Assembly: GCF_040438925.1 (NCBI RefSeq)
Contig: NZ_CP159258.1
Location: 696,001 to 760,000, forward strand
Reading direction: 5' to 3'
Length of the DNA stretch: 64,000 nt
Origin: Pseudomonas sp. MYb327
GTDB taxonomy: Bacteria; Pseudomonadota; Gammaproteobacteria; Pseudomonadales; Pseudomonadaceae
A program made the translations under genes and the position numbers. The notes beneath the pieces are model-generated. The model was given only the letters and a program-made list of their open reading frames with translations. It did not search any database and was not told the DNA's origin. This document shows positions 63,498-64,000 of the stretch, piece by piece. The number at the start of each line of letters is the position of its first letter. Position 1 is the stretch's first letter.

Positions 63498-64000
63498 TTA
63501 TTTATCGCGAATCGAGAAATTCGCCATGTGTTCCAGGCCCTTGATCAGCGCCGAGTGGTCCCAGTTGCTGCCACCGATGGCTGCGCAGGTGCTGAACACT
63601 TGCTGGGTATTGGCGGTGTTCGGCAGGTTGATGTTCAGTTCCTTGGCACCTTGCAGGGCCAGGTTCAGGTCCTTCTGGTGCAGGCTGATGCGGAAGCCCG
63701 GATCGAAGGTGCCTTTGATCATGCGCTCGCCGTGCACTTCGAGGATCTTCGAGGACGCGAAACCACCCATCAGCGCTTCACGCACCTTGGCTGGATCGGC
63801 GCCGTTTTTCGAGGCGAACAGCAGGGCTTCGGCCACCGCCTGGATGTTCAGCGCAACGATGATCTGGTTGGCCACTTTCGCGGTTTGACCGTCGCCATTG
63901 CCACCGACCAGGGTGATGTTCTTGCCCATGGCCTGGAACAGCGGCAGGGCGCGTTCGAAGGCATCGCCATCACCGCCGACCATGATGCTCAGGGTCGCCG
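63498..64000 (-). CDS. glxR: 2-hydroxy-3-oxopropionate reductase GlxR (5' part beyond the window)
   Basis: Tartronate semialdehyde reductase, NADPH- or NADH-dependent, making glycerate from the product of glyoxylate carboligase. Only the C-terminal ~167 residues are present; the frame stays open to the window edge, and the first visible ATG at 63983 is internal (SIMVGGDGDAFE). The catalytic Lys motif GNGDGQTAKVANQ and the all-helical beta-hydroxyacid dehydrogenase C-terminal domain (LHQKDLNLALQGAKELNINL) are clear. Confidence 0.92.
   Translation of the reverse strand, partial: ATLSIMVGGDGDAFERALPLFQAMGKNITLVGGNGDGQTAKVANQIIVALNIQAVAEALLFASKNGADPAKVREALMGGFASSKILEVHGERMIKGTFDPGFRISLHQKDLNLALQGAKELNINLPNTANTQQVFSTCAAIGGSNWDHSALIKGLEHMANFSIRDK

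Noticed and set aside
1..64000. CRISPR array, tRNA, rRNA, insertion sequence or prophage
   Set aside because: No regularly spaced direct repeats with unique spacers, no cloverleaf-like or rRNA sequence, and no transposase, integrase or phage structural gene was recognised. The only repeats are REP units, the composite element, the CheA coding repeats and the 58-base direct repeat.

Overview
The window is chromosomal DNA of a Pseudomonas of the fluorescens lineage. This rests on the gene content and order (a fleSR-fli-flh-che-ParC/ParP-ccm superlocus with MotCD as second stator), the high-G+C codon use, and many Pseudomonas-type REP palindromes between genes. No tRNA, rRNA, CRISPR, prophage or insertion sequence was recognised.

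Region 1 (1-32225) is the polar flagellum and chemotaxis locus, all on the + strand. It opens inside fleS and continues with fleR, fliEFGHIJ, then an HptB-type signalling module (anti-sigma antagonist, PP2C response regulator, HPt protein) placed between fliJ and fliK. Next come fliK, fliLMNOPQR-flhB, flhA-flhF-fleN-fliA, cheY-cheZ-cheA-cheB, motC-motD, parC-parP-cheW and a DUF2802 protein. Four matches to the sigma-54 -24/-12 element (GG-N10-GC) lie upstream of fliE, fliK, fliL and flhA. They fit the FleQ/FleR regulatory cascade. CheR is absent, as expected if it lies elsewhere with flg genes.

Region 2 (32226-34945) is small and unusual. A membrane-protein gene sits between two diverged copies of a ~58-bp segment. 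One copy is the 3' end of a minus-strand gene encoding a free-standing FlhB C-terminal domain; the other is a decayed copy of that end. The FlhB-like gene overlaps a second FliK-like gene.

Region 3 (35144-42518) is the complete cytochrome c maturation operon ccmABCDEFG(dsbE)HI, with a proline-rich lipoprotein gene and a rho-independent terminator at its end.

Region 4 (42552-53757) starts with a repeat-rich spacer carrying REP palindromes, a composite dispersed repeat and a probable Pho box. It continues with a full C-P lyase operon phnCDEFGHIJKLMNP for phosphonate uptake and catabolism. A REP pair separates phnD from phnE and a short terminator-like hairpin separates phnE from phnF.

Region 5 (53778-60551) holds unrelated single genes: a LysR regulator, a HicAB toxin-antitoxin pair, an MFS exporter, a small lipoprotein, an orphan sulfate-binding protein, a voltage-gated-type K+ channel with a zinc ribbon, and a urea transporter.

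Region 6 (60669-64000, minus strand) is the lower glyoxylate/glycerate branch: glxR (partial at the window edge), glycerate 2-kinase (ttuD) and pyruvate kinase, which carry tartronate semialdehyde to pyruvate.
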